From contig NZ_VOBN01000004.1 in the NCBI RefSeq assembly GCF_008370045.1, forward strand, positions 310,001-374,000: a stretch of DNA of 64,000 bases, given 5' to 3'. This document shows positions 42,893-52,494 of this stretch, in pieces. A program made the position numbers and the translations under genes. Below the pieces are notes generated by a model. The model saw only the letters and a program-made list of their open reading frames with translations. It was not told the DNA's origin and made no database searches. Positions within the stretch are counted from its first letter, which is position 1, and each line of letters begins with the position of its first letter. Source of the stretch: Pseudomonas sp. ANT_J12. GTDB taxonomy: Bacteria; Pseudomonadota; Gammaproteobacteria; Pseudomonadales; Pseudomonadaceae.

Positions 42893-43520
42893 TTTGCGTA
42901 TGCCGGGTTGCGAGTCTCTGGAGGAATTCCGCGCGGCGGCGTTGGTCGGTTTCTTCTTTGGCTAATAATTCGGGCAGTAGCTCGGCGGCTCGCCCGGCGT
43001 CGAGGATGAAGACGCCGTCATCGTCGCCGATGGCCAGATCGCCCGGATGAACTTGAATTTCGCCAATCTGAATCGGCTGATTCACCTCCCCTTGGGCACC
43101 AATGCCCCGGGTGGTGAACGCACTGACATCGCGACAAAACACCGGCAATCCATGTTGGCGTAGCGCGCTGACATCCGTGACCGCCCCGGACACCACCACC
43201 CCGGCCAACCCCTTAATCAACCCGGCCAACGTCCGCAACTCACCCCAACAACCGCACTCAGCGTCGCCCACACATTCAATCACCAGCACATCCCCCGGCT
43301 CACTCAGCAACAACGCCTCACGCAAAACGCTGCCATCCGGCGGGAAGACTTTGACCGTGATCACGTTGCCGACCATGCGGATGTTGTTGAACAACGGTTT
43401 GATCCCGCGCAGGAAGCCTTGGTCGGAAAAGTGACCGAGGGTGGAGGCCGGAATCGATCGGTATTTTTCGAGCAACAGCGCATCGAAATGTTGCTGGCGA
43501 GGGTTGATCTGATAACTCAT
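42885..43520 (-). CDS. RraA-fold protein (HMG aldolase-like) at the end of the siderophore operon
   Basis: This 211-residue protein has the RraA/4-hydroxy-4-methyl-2-oxoglutarate aldolase fold pattern. It includes TLGHFSDQGFL near residue 25, EPGDVLVIE, GVVVSGAVTDV near 115 and VHPGDLAIGDDDGVFIL near 170. In the aldolases the loop reads G-x-x-RD, with Arg and Asp catalytic; here Arg is replaced by Thr (GAVTD). It overlaps the reductase stop (ATGA), so it is co-translated with it. A role in supplying or removing oxo-acid units for the siderophore is a guess. Confidence 0.78.
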   Translation of the reverse strand: MSYQINPRQQHFDALLLEKYRSIPASTLGHFSDQGFLRGIKPLFNNIRMVGNVITVKVFPPDGSVLREALLLSEPGDVLVIECVGDAECGCWGELRTLAGLIKGLAGVVVSGAVTDVSALRQHGLPVFCRDVSAFTTRGIGAQGEVNQPIQIGEIQVHPGDLAIGDDDGVFILDAGRAAELLPELLAKEETDQRRRAEFLQRLATRHTQNL

Positions 43521-44302
43521 CGGCACTTTTTCCCCGGGCGCAGCAGTGGGCAAGTCGAGCAATATTCCGCAGGCTCGGTGGCCAGGTAATAAAAACAACA
43601 GGTGCGGCGAAAACGAATGCTGCGTTGCCCATCGTCCACCAACGTCGGCGGTCGGCGGAAATGGCTCAACGGGTTGTAATCGAGACCGAACAACGCTGGC
43701 TCGGCCTGGGTCAGCAGCCACTGAAAGTCCGCTTCACAACGTTCGCGGATCACTGGATCGTCGATTTTCGCCATGCGTTTTTCATACAGCGAATACACGC
43801 GCACCGCCGTGTTTTCCCAGAGGATGCGCCGGGACACACCCGTGACTTTGTTGAAGGTCTGCCACAACGGTTTCAGCAATCCGGCGAACAGTCCCTGCAC
43901 CAAAGCTTCCCGCCAGGCTTCGCGCTCGTTAGCGCCATAGGTCAGCGGCTGACCGTGAAGCAAAGGAAACGACGACGTCCACAACCCATCATCGTGGCCG
44001 TATTCGACCACCGTGTTGTCGAGGGTCAGCAGCAACCCTTTGTCATACACCGACATCGCATACAAACACGCGCCGGTCGCCAGGAACGACAAACGCTTGC
44101 CCAACAGCGAGGCAGTAATCGCCCGGGTTGGCGAGCCGATCACCGGGCCTAACGCATCCAGCAATTGCACGCAGACGTCCTCTTGCAACAACTCCCGAGC
44201 CATCAGCGCCCGCAACGGGTCGCGCTCGTTGCTGTCCTTGAGCCGCAACCCGCCGGACAGCACCGCCCATTCCGTCTCGGTGAAATGCCCCGCCAGATTC
44301 AT
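43517..44302 (-). CDS. FhuF-like ferric-siderophore reductase
   Basis: This 261-residue protein ends with the cysteine motif CC-x11-C-x2-C ([18 protein letters not shown]), close to the 2Fe-2S site of FhuF. Upstream are [18 protein letters not shown] and a [11 protein letters not shown] stretch typical of the family. FhuF-type proteins reduce ferric siderophores in the cytoplasm after import. The gene follows the ABC transporter ATPase gene with a four-base overlap and probably serves achromobactin. ATG at 44302 is preferred; the upstream TTG extension lies inside cbrD. Confidence 0.86.
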   Translation of the reverse strand: MNLAGHFTETEWAVLSGGLRLKDSNERDPLRALMARELLQEDVCVQLLDALGPVIGSPTRAITASLLGKRLSFLATGACLYAMSVYDKGLLLTLDNTVVEYGHDDGLWTSSFPLLHGQPLTYGANEREAWREALVQGLFAGLLKPLWQTFNKVTGVSRRILWENTAVRVYSLYEKRMAKIDDPVIRERCEADFQWLLTQAEPALFGLDYNPLSHFRRPPTLVDDGQRSIRFRRTCCFYYLATEPAEYCSTCPLLRPGKKCR

Positions 44303-45090
44303 TGCGGCAGTTCCCGGCCAAATGGAATGCACAACGGCGTGCCGAAAAACGGATCGGGGATGATCCGGCAATTGAGGTCGAACACGGTTTTGACCAACGC
44401 TTCGGTCAACACCTCATCGGGCCGGCCCTGGGCGAACGCGGTCTGGTTGTGCACGGCGACCATGTGGTCGGCGTAACGGCAGGCGAGATTGAGGTCGTGG
44501 AGCACCATGATGATGGTTTTGTTTTCGAGGCGGTTGAGGTCGCGCAACAGGTCCAGCACTTCGATCTGGTGCGCCAGGTCGAGGAACGTGGTCGGCTCAT
44601 CGAGCAGCACGATGCCGGTGTCCTGGGCCAGGGTCATGGCGATCCACGCCCGCTGGCGCTGGCCACCGGACAATGCGTCCACCGGGCGATCCGCCAGGGT
44701 CAGCAAACTGGTCTGCGCCAGGGCGCGGTTGACCATGGCTTCGTCTTCCGCCGACCACTGTTGCATCCAGCTCTGGTACGGATAACGCCCCAGCGCCACC
44801 AATTGGCGAACAGTGATGCCCTCCGGCGCACTCGGGGTCTGGGGCAGGATCGCCAGTTCCCGGGCCACTGCCGCCGTGGACTTTTGCTGGATATCCACCC
44901 CGTTGAGAATCACCGAACCCTGCTGCGGTTTCAGCAGCCGGGCGAAGGATTTGAGCAGCGTGCTTTTGCCGCAGCCGTTGCTGCCGATCAATACCGAAAT
45001 CTTGCCTTGGGGCAGTTGCATGTCCAGCGCGTCAATAATCACCTGGCGCTGATAACTCAGGGTCAGGCCGCGACTTGCAATCGACGTCAT
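44299..45090 (-). CDS. cbrD: Siderophore ABC transporter ATPase (CbrD-like)
   Basis: This 263-residue ATPase has Walker [11 protein letters not shown] near residue 36, signature [19 protein letters not shown] near 138 and Walker B ILLDEP-type text (GIVLLDEPT) near 160. The closest class is FecE/FhuC/CbrD iron-chelate importers. In achromobactin loci cbrD follows cbrABC, the order seen here. The spacing to cbrC is 12 bases, and the stop overlaps the reductase gene. Confidence 0.94.
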   Translation of the reverse strand: MTSIASRGLTLSYQRQVIIDALDMQLPQGKISVLIGSNGCGKSTLLKSFARLLKPQQGSVILNGVDIQQKSTAAVARELAILPQTPSAPEGITVRQLVALGRYPYQSWMQQWSAEDEAMVNRALAQTSLLTLADRPVDALSGGQRQRAWIAMTLAQDTGIVLLDEPTTFLDLAHQIEVLDLLRDLNRLENKTIIMVLHDLNLACRYADHMVAVHNQTAFAQGRPDEVLTEALVKTVFDLNCRIIPDPFFGTPLCIPFGRELPQ

Positions 45091-45102
45091 ACGTTGAATT
45101 CC

Positions 45103-46134
45103 TTAATGACGTTGTTTAATCAACAGATAGAGAAAAAAGGGTGTGCCGAGCACGGCGACAAAGATCCCGGCAGGCAAATCCAGCGGCAAAAACAGCGTGC
45201 GCCCGGCCAGATCCGCCAGCACCACCAGATTGGCCCCGACCAACGCCGCCATCACCGCTTGACCGCCAAACCCCGACGCCACCAGGCGCTTGGCAATGTG
45301 CGGCGCTATCAGCCCGACAAACGCAATCGCCCCGCCCCAGGCAATCGCCGCCCCGGCCAACGCCACGCTGACCAGCAACAAACCGGCCCGCAGCCATTGC
45401 ACGCGCACGCCGATGCCTTGGGCGAGGCTGTCATCCAGTTGTTGCACCATCACCTGCCGCGCCAGGAACACCAGCAGCGGACAAATGCCCAGCAACCACG
45501 AACCCAATGCCAACGGTTCCGGCCAACTGGCCCCGTACACGCTGCCGGTCAGCCAGACATAGGCGGACAGGGTCGTGGTCAAGGGACTGAACACCAGAAT
45601 GAAGGTGGTGGCGGCGGTCAACATCGCGGAGATGCCGACGCCAATCAACACCAGCCGCAGCGGTGAAGTCCCTTGTTTCCAGGCCAGCAGATAGATCGCC
45701 AATGCCGCCAACCCGGCGCCGAGCATCGCCGCCAGCGGCAGATACTGCTGACCCAGCGCCACCGAGAAGAACGACAGATACAACACCGCCGCCGCACTCG
45801 CACCGCTGGTGATACCGAGCAAATCCGGCGAGGCCAACGGGTTGCGAATAATGCTTTGCAGGATCAGCCCGGACACCGACAACGCCGCCCCCACCAGCGC
45901 CGCCAGCAGCAGGCGCGGAAAGCGCAGTTGCTCGACGATAAACGTCAGGCTCGCGTCCTGGCTCGACAGCAAGATCCGCAGCACTTCCAGGGGCGAGAGC
46001 ATGACTTTGCCCAGGGAAAGCGAGCCAAGCATGATCAGCGCGGTCACCATCACAGCAGCCAACAGCCGCCACAACGTCGCGACATTGATCCGCCGGGAAA
46101 ACCCTCTGCGCCGCCAGGTCAGGACCTTATCCAT
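45103..46134 (-). CDS. cbrC: Siderophore ABC permease (CbrC-like)
   Basis: This 343-residue FecCD-family permease has about ten membrane segments. The family signature [25 protein letters not shown] lies near 255 in two overlapping parts. ATG at 46134 is chosen because GGAGGT lies seven bases upstream, and it overlaps the previous permease gene by eight bases. It forms the inner-membrane channel with CbrB, energised by CbrD. Confidence 0.93.
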   Translation of the reverse strand: MDKVLTWRRRGFSRRINVATLWRLLAAVMVTALIMLGSLSLGKVMLSPLEVLRILLSSQDASLTFIVEQLRFPRLLLAALVGAALSVSGLILQSIIRNPLASPDLLGITSGASAAAVLYLSFFSVALGQQYLPLAAMLGAGLAALAIYLLAWKQGTSPLRLVLIGVGISAMLTAATTFILVFSPLTTTLSAYVWLTGSVYGASWPEPLALGSWLLGICPLLVFLARQVMVQQLDDSLAQGIGVRVQWLRAGLLLVSVALAGAAIAWGGAIAFVGLIAPHIAKRLVASGFGGQAVMAALVGANLVVLADLAGRTLFLPLDLPAGIFVAVLGTPFFLYLLIKQRH

Positions 46135-47116
46135 AACGACCTCCACGCCGCGCCAACAGAATGAAAAACGGCGCGCCGAACAGCGCGGTCATGACGCCCA
46201 CCGGCACCTCTTGCGGCAGGATCAATACCCGCGACAAGGTGTCCGCCAGCAGCAAAACAATCGCGCCGAGCAGCGCACATCCCGGCAACATCCAGCGATG
46301 GTCGATGGAAAAGCCCTTGCGCACCATGTGCGGCACCAGCAAACCGATAAACCCGATACTGCCGGCCAACGCCACCGCACTGCCCGCCAGACACACCACC
46401 AGCACCGCCATCATCAAGCGGATCAAACCCGTGCGCTGTCCGAGGCCAGTGGCAATCTCTTCGCCCGCGTTCAGCACATTGACCTGCCCCGCGAGCAACA
46501 TCGACCCGAACAAGCCGAGCACGCCGCACAACAGCAACGGCGCAGCGACCGACAGGCTGCGTTCGGTCAGCGACCCCGCGAGCCAAAACAGCACCGTGTC
46601 CAGCCCATCCTGATTCACCACCAGCAACGCCTGGCTGAACGCGGAAAACAGCGCCGCCATCGCCGCGCCCGCCAGCACGATGCGCAATGGGCTGAGGCTG
46701 CCCTGCCCCATGTTGCCGATCAGCCACACCAGAGTGCCCGCCACCGCCGCGCCGAGAAACGCGCACCACAGCCACGCATCAGGCGACGCCAGGGCGAACA
46801 GCGAGGAACCGAGGATGATAAAAAACGTCGCCCCGGCGTTGATCCCGAACAGGCCGGGGGACGCCAGGGGATTGCGCGTCAAGGCCTGCATCAAGGCGCC
46901 GGCCACCGCCAGACTCGCGCCCACCGCCATGGCCATCAAGGTTCGCGACAGGCGCGTGGTGGTCACCAGCACATGGCTGACGCTCAATGGATCGGGATGC
47001 ACAAACGCGGCGAAAATCTGCGACAACGGAATCCACGTCGCGCCGACCGCCAAGCTCAGTACGCAACTCAACAGCAACACCACGCCCGCGCTCCACATCT
47101 TTAACCCGTTGCTCAT
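46127..47116 (-). CDS. cbrB: Siderophore ABC permease (CbrB-like)
   Basis: This 329-residue FecCD-family permease has about nine to ten membrane segments. Conserved features include the [19 protein letters not shown] segment near residue 85 and the [14 protein letters not shown] coupling region near 250. It pairs with the permease encoded next. It overlaps the binding-protein gene upstream by four bases. Confidence 0.93.
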   Translation of the reverse strand: MSNGLKMWSAGVVLLLSCVLSLAVGATWIPLSQIFAAFVHPDPLSVSHVLVTTTRLSRTLMAMAVGASLAVAGALMQALTRNPLASPGLFGINAGATFFIILGSSLFALASPDAWLWCAFLGAAVAGTLVWLIGNMGQGSLSPLRIVLAGAAMAALFSAFSQALLVVNQDGLDTVLFWLAGSLTERSLSVAAPLLLCGVLGLFGSMLLAGQVNVLNAGEEIATGLGQRTGLIRLMMAVLVVCLAGSAVALAGSIGFIGLLVPHMVRKGFSIDHRWMLPGCALLGAIVLLLADTLSRVLILPQEVPVGVMTALFGAPFFILLARRGGRYG

Positions 47117-48027
47117 GAGGCAGCGACCAGACGCGCCACGTCATCGAGCATCAGGTTCGCGCCGAGCATGCCGCCGGACAGGCTCCAGGCCACGCCGTCG
47201 ACCCGCCACACCTGCCCTTGCTGCGGCGCGCGCATTTGCTGCCACAGCGGGTGCTGCACCAGGCTTTCGTAGTTTCGCTGCACTGCCGCTTTCTCCGCGC
47301 GCAAGAAGATGAAGAAAATATCGGCATTCACCACCGCCAGGCTTTCCTTGCTGGTGAGTTTGATCGACACCCCGCTCGCCGCCCTGCTCGCTTCGCTCCA
47401 GTCAAAGCCCAACTCGGTGATGACTGAGCCCGGAAAACTCGCCGGCAAATAGCTGCGGATGTGGTCTTCGCGCACATCCAGAATCGACACCGTCGGCGGC
47501 CAGCGCCCGGCGAACGTCTGCTGCAATTGCAGGCGCAGTTGCGCCACACGCTGTTGCCATTGGCCGAGCAACTCATCGGCTTGCTGCTGGCGGTACAGGG
47601 CGATGCCCATCAGCGCCAAGGTCTTCTTGAACTCGAAGACCTCGTCCAGCATCACCACCGGGGCGATCTGCTTGAGCAACGGGGCGATGCGTTCATGGCG
47701 AAAGCGCGAGGCGACGATCACGTCCGGCTTCAGCAGCGCGATGTCCTCAAGGCTCGGCTGGGTTTCCAGCCCGACATGGGGCACCTGCTCCAACGCCCAA
47801 CGCAAATAGTGATAGGTCGGTTTTTCGCTCCAGGAATCAACAATGCCGCACGGCGTAACGCCCAACGCCACGGCGCTGTCGGTGGCCCCTTGAAACAAGG
47901 TGATCACCCGCAGCGGCGCGGCGTCGGTTTGCGCCCATGCCGGTATCGAGTACCTCAGTGCAAGCATCCCCAAAGACAGGCGCAACAGCGTGCGCCTGGA
48001 GGGCTGACATCGTGGTTCAGGCTTCAT
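47113..48027 (-). CDS. cbrA: Periplasmic ferri-siderophore-binding protein (CbrA-like)
   Basis: This 304-residue protein has an N-terminal signal with two arginines ([18 protein letters not shown]) and an AWA-type cleavage region near 32. The substrate-binding fold of the FecB/FhuD class is seen, with [24 protein letters not shown] and [12 protein letters not shown]. It captures the ferri-siderophore in the periplasm and hands it to CbrBC. It overlaps the end of acsA by 11 bases, so import and biosynthesis are on one transcript. Confidence 0.92.
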   Translation of the reverse strand: MKPEPRCQPSRRTLLRLSLGMLALRYSIPAWAQTDAAPLRVITLFQGATDSAVALGVTPCGIVDSWSEKPTYHYLRWALEQVPHVGLETQPSLEDIALLKPDVIVASRFRHERIAPLLKQIAPVVMLDEVFEFKKTLALMGIALYRQQQADELLGQWQQRVAQLRLQLQQTFAGRWPPTVSILDVREDHIRSYLPASFPGSVITELGFDWSEASRAASGVSIKLTSKESLAVVNADIFFIFLRAEKAAVQRNYESLVQHPLWQQMRAPQQGQVWRVDGVAWSLSGGMLGANLMLDDVARLVAAS

Positions 48028-49846
48028 TATTCAACCGGTGGAAGGGGTTCACCACATGGCCTTTGCCGAACGGCATGCTGCCGGGGCCGCCCGCGCGCTC
48101 GATCATTGGCGTGAGCAGCAGTTTTTGCGGCCAGTGGGGTGCTTCGAACAATTGCTGTTTAATCATCGCGCGAGCTTCGGGGTCGAAGTCGATGGTGTCA
48201 ATCAACTCGTTCAACACTTCGCCCATCGCGGTCCACAAACCGCGTTCCGGCAAGGTGTATACCAGCGCCAGGGTTTCGATGATGGAGCGGAAGTTGACCT
48301 GGATGCCCAGGGTCTGCAACCAGAACAACAGGTCTTCCGCACGCTCGTGATACAGGGTGTTGGCGTGGCCCTTCTTCAGTCGATACGCCGGATCGGCGAG
48401 GCCGTTGCGTTCCAGCCACGGCACGAAGACGCGCAGCGAATCGTGATCGCGCAGCAACAGCCCTTGGGCATGACCGGCCTTCCACACCAGCACCGCGTTT
48501 TGCCCGTGGATCTCGCCGAGCATGCCGATGCGGAACATCCGCAGGTTGATGTCGAAGAAGCTGTGAGCCAGCTCGCGGAACAGGGTCATCACCGACGCGG
48601 CATTGGCCGGCAGTTGACGGTAGCTCATCCAGTCACCGAAGAAGTGCTGGTTGCTGCCCGGCAGCGGCGTGCCAAGGGCGGCCATGGGGATCAGGCGGGT
48701 GTCTTTATCTTCCAACAGCGCCGGCGGATAGCCACGGACCATGGCCGCCAGGTGACGCGGCGCTTCGTCGAACAGGGTCGCGTCCGGCGGCATGAACGCC
48801 CACCACTTGGTTTCATCGCACAGGTGCAGTTTCTGTTGCAGGGTTTCGTCTTTGTCCACGCCTTGACGCAGCAGCTTTTCACTCAAGCCGCCGTTGATCA
48901 TTTTTACTGCCGGCAGGTAACGCGAAGCACCCAGGGAATAGATCGCCATCGGCAATTTGAGGTAGTCGGCGCTGTTGATGCACGGGGTCATCGAACGCAA
49001 CGACGAGGTGGCGAAGAAGTCACCGTCGGTGAAGTCCAGACGCTGGCAGTCACCTTTGGCGAAGGCGTCGCCGAGTTGCGCTTCCAGCACGTGATCGAAC
49101 TGCCACGGATGCACCGGCAGCGCGATATGGCTTTCGTAAATGCCCCGCTGCTGCATCTCGTGTTGCAGGCCGGCGTGCAGCGCGAATGGCAACAAGTAGT
49201 CGGCGGGACTTTGTTGCGCCAGGTCCGTCACGCCGTCGCCGCATTGCAGCAAGGTGCGGTCGATGGCGACCCAATTGAGCGCCACTGGCCGGGCAAATTC
49301 GGCTTGGTAGTGCTGATATTCCGCGTCGTTCAACCCCTGTTTGGCTTTGGCCAGCGGATGGTAAGGACGATCACGCAGCGACGCCCATTGCTCCATGGTC
49401 AGGAAAAAGTCGGCGTTGCTCTTTTCCAGCAAGTGCTCGCTGTTGACCCGATGGGCCAGGGACAACTCGGTCTGGCGCACGCTGGTGCGCAGCACGTCGA
49501 GAAACAGCGCAAAGCCCTTTTCATTGTCCTGATAGCGGTCGGTCATCCCGGCCAGCACTTGGGTCATGAAGGCTTCGGGCGACAGTTCGGTCAGTTGACC
49601 ATTTTCACGACCCAACACCGGCGTGCCCGGTACTTTCTCCCAGACCTGAGTGATGCCGGGGCGCAGGGCGACGAGGATTGAACCGCGCCATTCCCAGATG
49701 CGCTGTTCGGCACTCAACCCGGTAAACGGCTGATCGGCAGCGGGCGCCGTCAGGTTCAGCGGTTCGGTCCCGAAAAAGTGTTCGGCCAGCAAACAATCGA
49801 CCAGATCCTGCATCACCCTGTCGGCGGCCATTGTGGTGAAGTTCAT
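48017..49846 (-). CDS. acsA: AcsA-like NIS siderophore synthetase (IucA/IucC family)
   Basis: This 609-residue synthetase has the IucA/IucC pattern. It includes HPWQFDHVL near residue 245, FFATSSLRSMTP near 285 with the catalytic Ser/Thr-rich loop, KLPMAIYSLGASRYLP, and the C-terminal FhuF-like region with GEIHGQNAVLVWKAG and LLLRDHDS. NIS synthetases activate a carboxylate with ATP and join it to an amine or alcohol. Gene order makes it AcsA, one of two enzymes that extend citryl-ethanolamine with diaminobutyrate units. ATG at 49846 follows AGGA. Confidence 0.9.
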   Translation of the reverse strand: MNFTTMAADRVMQDLVDCLLAEHFFGTEPLNLTAPAADQPFTGLSAEQRIWEWRGSILVALRPGITQVWEKVPGTPVLGRENGQLTELSPEAFMTQVLAGMTDRYQDNEKGFALFLDVLRTSVRQTELSLAHRVNSEHLLEKSNADFFLTMEQWASLRDRPYHPLAKAKQGLNDAEYQHYQAEFARPVALNWVAIDRTLLQCGDGVTDLAQQSPADYLLPFALHAGLQHEMQQRGIYESHIALPVHPWQFDHVLEAQLGDAFAKGDCQRLDFTDGDFFATSSLRSMTPCINSADYLKLPMAIYSLGASRYLPAVKMINGGLSEKLLRQGVDKDETLQQKLHLCDETKWWAFMPPDATLFDEAPRHLAAMVRGYPPALLEDKDTRLIPMAALGTPLPGSNQHFFGDWMSYRQLPANAASVMTLFRELAHSFFDINLRMFRIGMLGEIHGQNAVLVWKAGHAQGLLLRDHDSLRVFVPWLERNGLADPAYRLKKGHANTLYHERAEDLLFWLQTLGIQVNFRSIIETLALVYTLPERGLWTAMGEVLNELIDTIDFDPEARAMIKQQLFEAPHWPQKLLLTPMIERAGGPGSMPFGKGHVVNPFHRLNNEA

Positions 49847-49850
49847 CGGG

Positions 49851-50624
49851 TTATTTTCCTTCTGCTGAAGTGGCGGCCAACTTGGCCTGGAGGGCACGAA
49901 AAGCGATGCCACGCTCGTCACCCAAAACAAAACTGTTAACGCCGCGAGTCAACCAGCGTTCGTGGTCACCCGGCTGGCGTGGAATCGCGCAGTACGGCAC
50001 GCCCACCGCGTTAGCGGCTTGCCAGGCACTGAGCAACGCCGCTTGCACTTCGGGGCGGTCGATCTGCCACGGCAGGCCCATCGATTGCGACAAATCCGCC
50101 GCCCCTTCAAGGATCATGTCCAGCCCCGGCACCGCGGCAATTTCCGCCGCGCGCCGCACGCCTTCGGCGCTCTCGATCATCGCCACGATCATGATTTGCT
50201 CATTGGCCAGGCCGATGTACTCCGCGAGGCTGTGCTTGCCAAACGCACCGGGACGCCCGGCATTCAGACTGCGGCCGCCCAGCGGGTGGTATTTGCAGGC
50301 ACGGATGCTTTCGGCCAAAGGCTCGGGGCCTTCGATCATCGGCAACACGATGCCCTGGGCGCCGCCATCGAGCAGGCGCAGCAGGGTCTTCGGGTTGAGG
50401 TCCGCGACCCGCACCAGCGGCGTGAGCGCGTAGCTCTCGGCGGTGCGGATCATGTGCTCCACGGTTTCCGGGTTGATCAGCACGTGCTCCATGTCGATGA
50501 TCACGAAATCGAACCCGGCTTCGGCAATCAACTCGATGGATGCCGGCGACGGAATCGAGCTGATCAGCCCGTAGGCCGACTCACCGTTCTGGAGTTTCTG
50601 CTTGAGCAGATTGGTCCTCAGCAT
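49851..50624 (-). CDS. acsB: AcsB-like HpcH/HpaI aldolase-family enzyme
   Basis: This 257-residue protein begins MLRTNLLKQKLQNGESAYGL. It has the HpcH/HpaI fold motifs FDFVIIDMEHVLINPETVE near 40, GAQGIVLPMIE near 92 with metal ligands in the IESAEGVRRA region, and ILEGAADLSQSMG near 170. The homologue SbnG of staphyloferrin B makes citrate, so AcsB probably supplies citrate for the siderophore. The gene lies between acsA and acsC and overlaps acsC by seven bases. Confidence 0.88.
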   Translation of the reverse strand: MLRTNLLKQKLQNGESAYGLISSIPSPASIELIAEAGFDFVIIDMEHVLINPETVEHMIRTAESYALTPLVRVADLNPKTLLRLLDGGAQGIVLPMIEGPEPLAESIRACKYHPLGGRSLNAGRPGAFGKHSLAEYIGLANEQIMIVAMIESAEGVRRAAEIAAVPGLDMILEGAADLSQSMGLPWQIDRPEVQAALLSAWQAANAVGVPYCAIPRQPGDHERWLTRGVNSFVLGDERGIAFRALQAKLAATSAEGK

Positions 50625-52471
50625 GATTGCGGCCGGAAGGCGTGCAGCGGGTTCGGCACCTTTTTGAACCGACGTTCGCCATCGCCCAACAGACGACGCT
50701 TGGTCAGTTCCTCGACCTCATAGAACGGCGCGAACACATCAAATGCTTCATAACGCGCGCGGTGTTGCGGGTGTGCTTCCTGGTAACCGGTGACGACCTC
50801 AGCCGTCATCTGCCAGAACTCGCTTTCCGCCAGTTGATAGTGTTGGTGCAGGAAGATCGCCATCTCGGCCATGGCGATGAAGAAGAACGAATCACAGGAG
50901 AAGTCGCGCACCGCATCCACGTCGTCGGTAAGGATGAACGAGTTGCGGTTGAGCTTGGCGTGGCTGGCGGGCAGCGGTACCAGGCTCGGGGCCAGGTCGG
51001 GACGGCCGAGGTGCTGCGGCGAATAACGCACGCCGTCGTGGAAGTCTTTCAGGGCGATGCGTTGCGGCCACCCCTGCTTGACGATGAGGACGATGTTCTG
51101 GCCGTGGGATTCCATGCCGATGCCTTCGGCGTAGAGCATGTGAATGATCGGCGATGCCGCGACCTGCACCAGTTGACGGGTCCAGGCGTGCAGGCCGTAT
51201 TGCTGGATCCAGGCATCGATAAACGGCGTCTGTTCACCGTCGCCGTAGCGATTGTCCACCGAGCTCAAACCGTTGAACGGTACCGCTTGCTCGTCGGCTT
51301 CCAGGTATTGATGAATGCTTTCGCGCCACAGGGTGCCCAGGGTGCCGTAGGCTTGGGACATGCGCGTGGCGGGCAAATGGTCGTAATCGAAACTGACGCC
51401 GACCACTTCGCCGAGAATCACAAAACCGAGGTCGCGGGCGGTGCTGTCGCTGCGTATCAACTGGTGCAGCCAGTCGGTGATGATCGGGCCGTTCATCACC
51501 GTGTGCCGCGCCAGAATGCGCGTGCTGGAGGTGTTGGTCATGCTCAGCGCGAGCTTGACGTAGGGCCGCTGTTTGTCCGTGACGTTGGCCAGGGTGCGGA
51601 TCGATTGCTGCGCTTTGTAGCGATCATCCGTGGTGCCCAGGTGGATGATTTCACCGCTGACCAGTTCCGGGTAGAACACCGGGACGACGACGTTTTCCCA
51701 CTGCCATGGATGCACCGGCATCAGCCAGTAATCGCCCATGGACTTGCCTTGGTCGGTGAGGCTTTCAGCCAGTGCTTGCCAGCGTTGAAGGCCGAATTCC
51801 TGCTGGATGAAGTCGTTGTAATTGAGGTGCTGGGAGATGTTCATCGCCCCGCAGGTTTTCGCCACGGCGAGCCAGACGATGGCCACCGGCGTGGCGAACT
51901 CTGGCCCGTAATTGGCGTTGTCTTTCAGCGAAAAACCGATGCGCGACTTGTAGCAAGGGTGATAGCTGTGGGCGTCCATGAAGTGCTGTTCCAGCGCATC
52001 GACGTCCAGTTGGTGGCTTGGCATGGCCGCTTGATAACCCTGGCTGCGCGATTGCAAATCCTTGAGCAGGGTCTGTTCGAGTTCATGGGTGAAGCGCGGC
52101 AGGTGTGGGCTGTCCTGAAGCTCACTCAGCAATTCGGCCAAGGCTTGATGCAAGTGCGGTTGGCTGTGTTTGCCGTTGGCATCCACGCGCTCAAGACTCG
52201 GGTAATCGAGGCGGATCAGTTCGAAACTGGCGCTGAGCAAACCGGTGCAGTGGTACTCCACGGGCTGTTGCTGCGCATCGATGCCGCTGACGACAAACCG
52301 GTATTGACTGCCACTCAGCAGTGAGTGGCGATACGGCAGTACGTTTTCATACAGCAGGGTTTGCAGCAGTTGCCCGACCACCCGCTGTTCCACTTGTTGG
52401 TAGCGCTGGGTGTCGGTGGTCGCCAGCCAGACGCCTGGAGCCTGAGGTGTTGCCTGAGAAGAGGTCGCCAT
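50618..52471 (-). CDS. acsC: AcsC-like NIS siderophore synthetase (IucA/IucC family)
   Basis: This synthetase of about 617 residues has the family blocks LMPVHPWQWENVVVP near 250, the RTLANVTDKQRPYVKLALSM stretch near 290 with the NTSSTRIL loop, and the C-terminal GIGMESHGQNIVLIVKQG and ALKDFHDG motifs. It should act with AcsA and AcsD in achromobactin assembly. ATG at 52471 has AGG seven bases upstream; the ATG at 52477 directly abuts that site and is less likely. It follows the exporter gene by 23 bases. Confidence 0.9.
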   Translation of the reverse strand: MATSSQATPQAPGVWLATTDTQRYQQVEQRVVGQLLQTLLYENVLPYRHSLLSGSQYRFVVSGIDAQQQPVEYHCTGLLSASFELIRLDYPSLERVDANGKHSQPHLHQALAELLSELQDSPHLPRFTHELEQTLLKDLQSRSQGYQAAMPSHQLDVDALEQHFMDAHSYHPCYKSRIGFSLKDNANYGPEFATPVAIVWLAVAKTCGAMNISQHLNYNDFIQQEFGLQRWQALAESLTDQGKSMGDYWLMPVHPWQWENVVVPVFYPELVSGEIIHLGTTDDRYKAQQSIRTLANVTDKQRPYVKLALSMTNTSSTRILARHTVMNGPIITDWLHQLIRSDSTARDLGFVILGEVVGVSFDYDHLPATRMSQAYGTLGTLWRESIHQYLEADEQAVPFNGLSSVDNRYGDGEQTPFIDAWIQQYGLHAWTRQLVQVAASPIIHMLYAEGIGMESHGQNIVLIVKQGWPQRIALKDFHDGVRYSPQHLGRPDLAPSLVPLPASHAKLNRNSFILTDDVDAVRDFSCDSFFFIAMAEMAIFLHQHYQLAESEFWQMTAEVVTGYQEAHPQHRARYEAFDVFAPFYEVEELTKRRLLGDGERRFKKVPNPLHAFRPQSC

Positions 52472-52494
52472 GGTCATACCTATCGATTAAAGAA

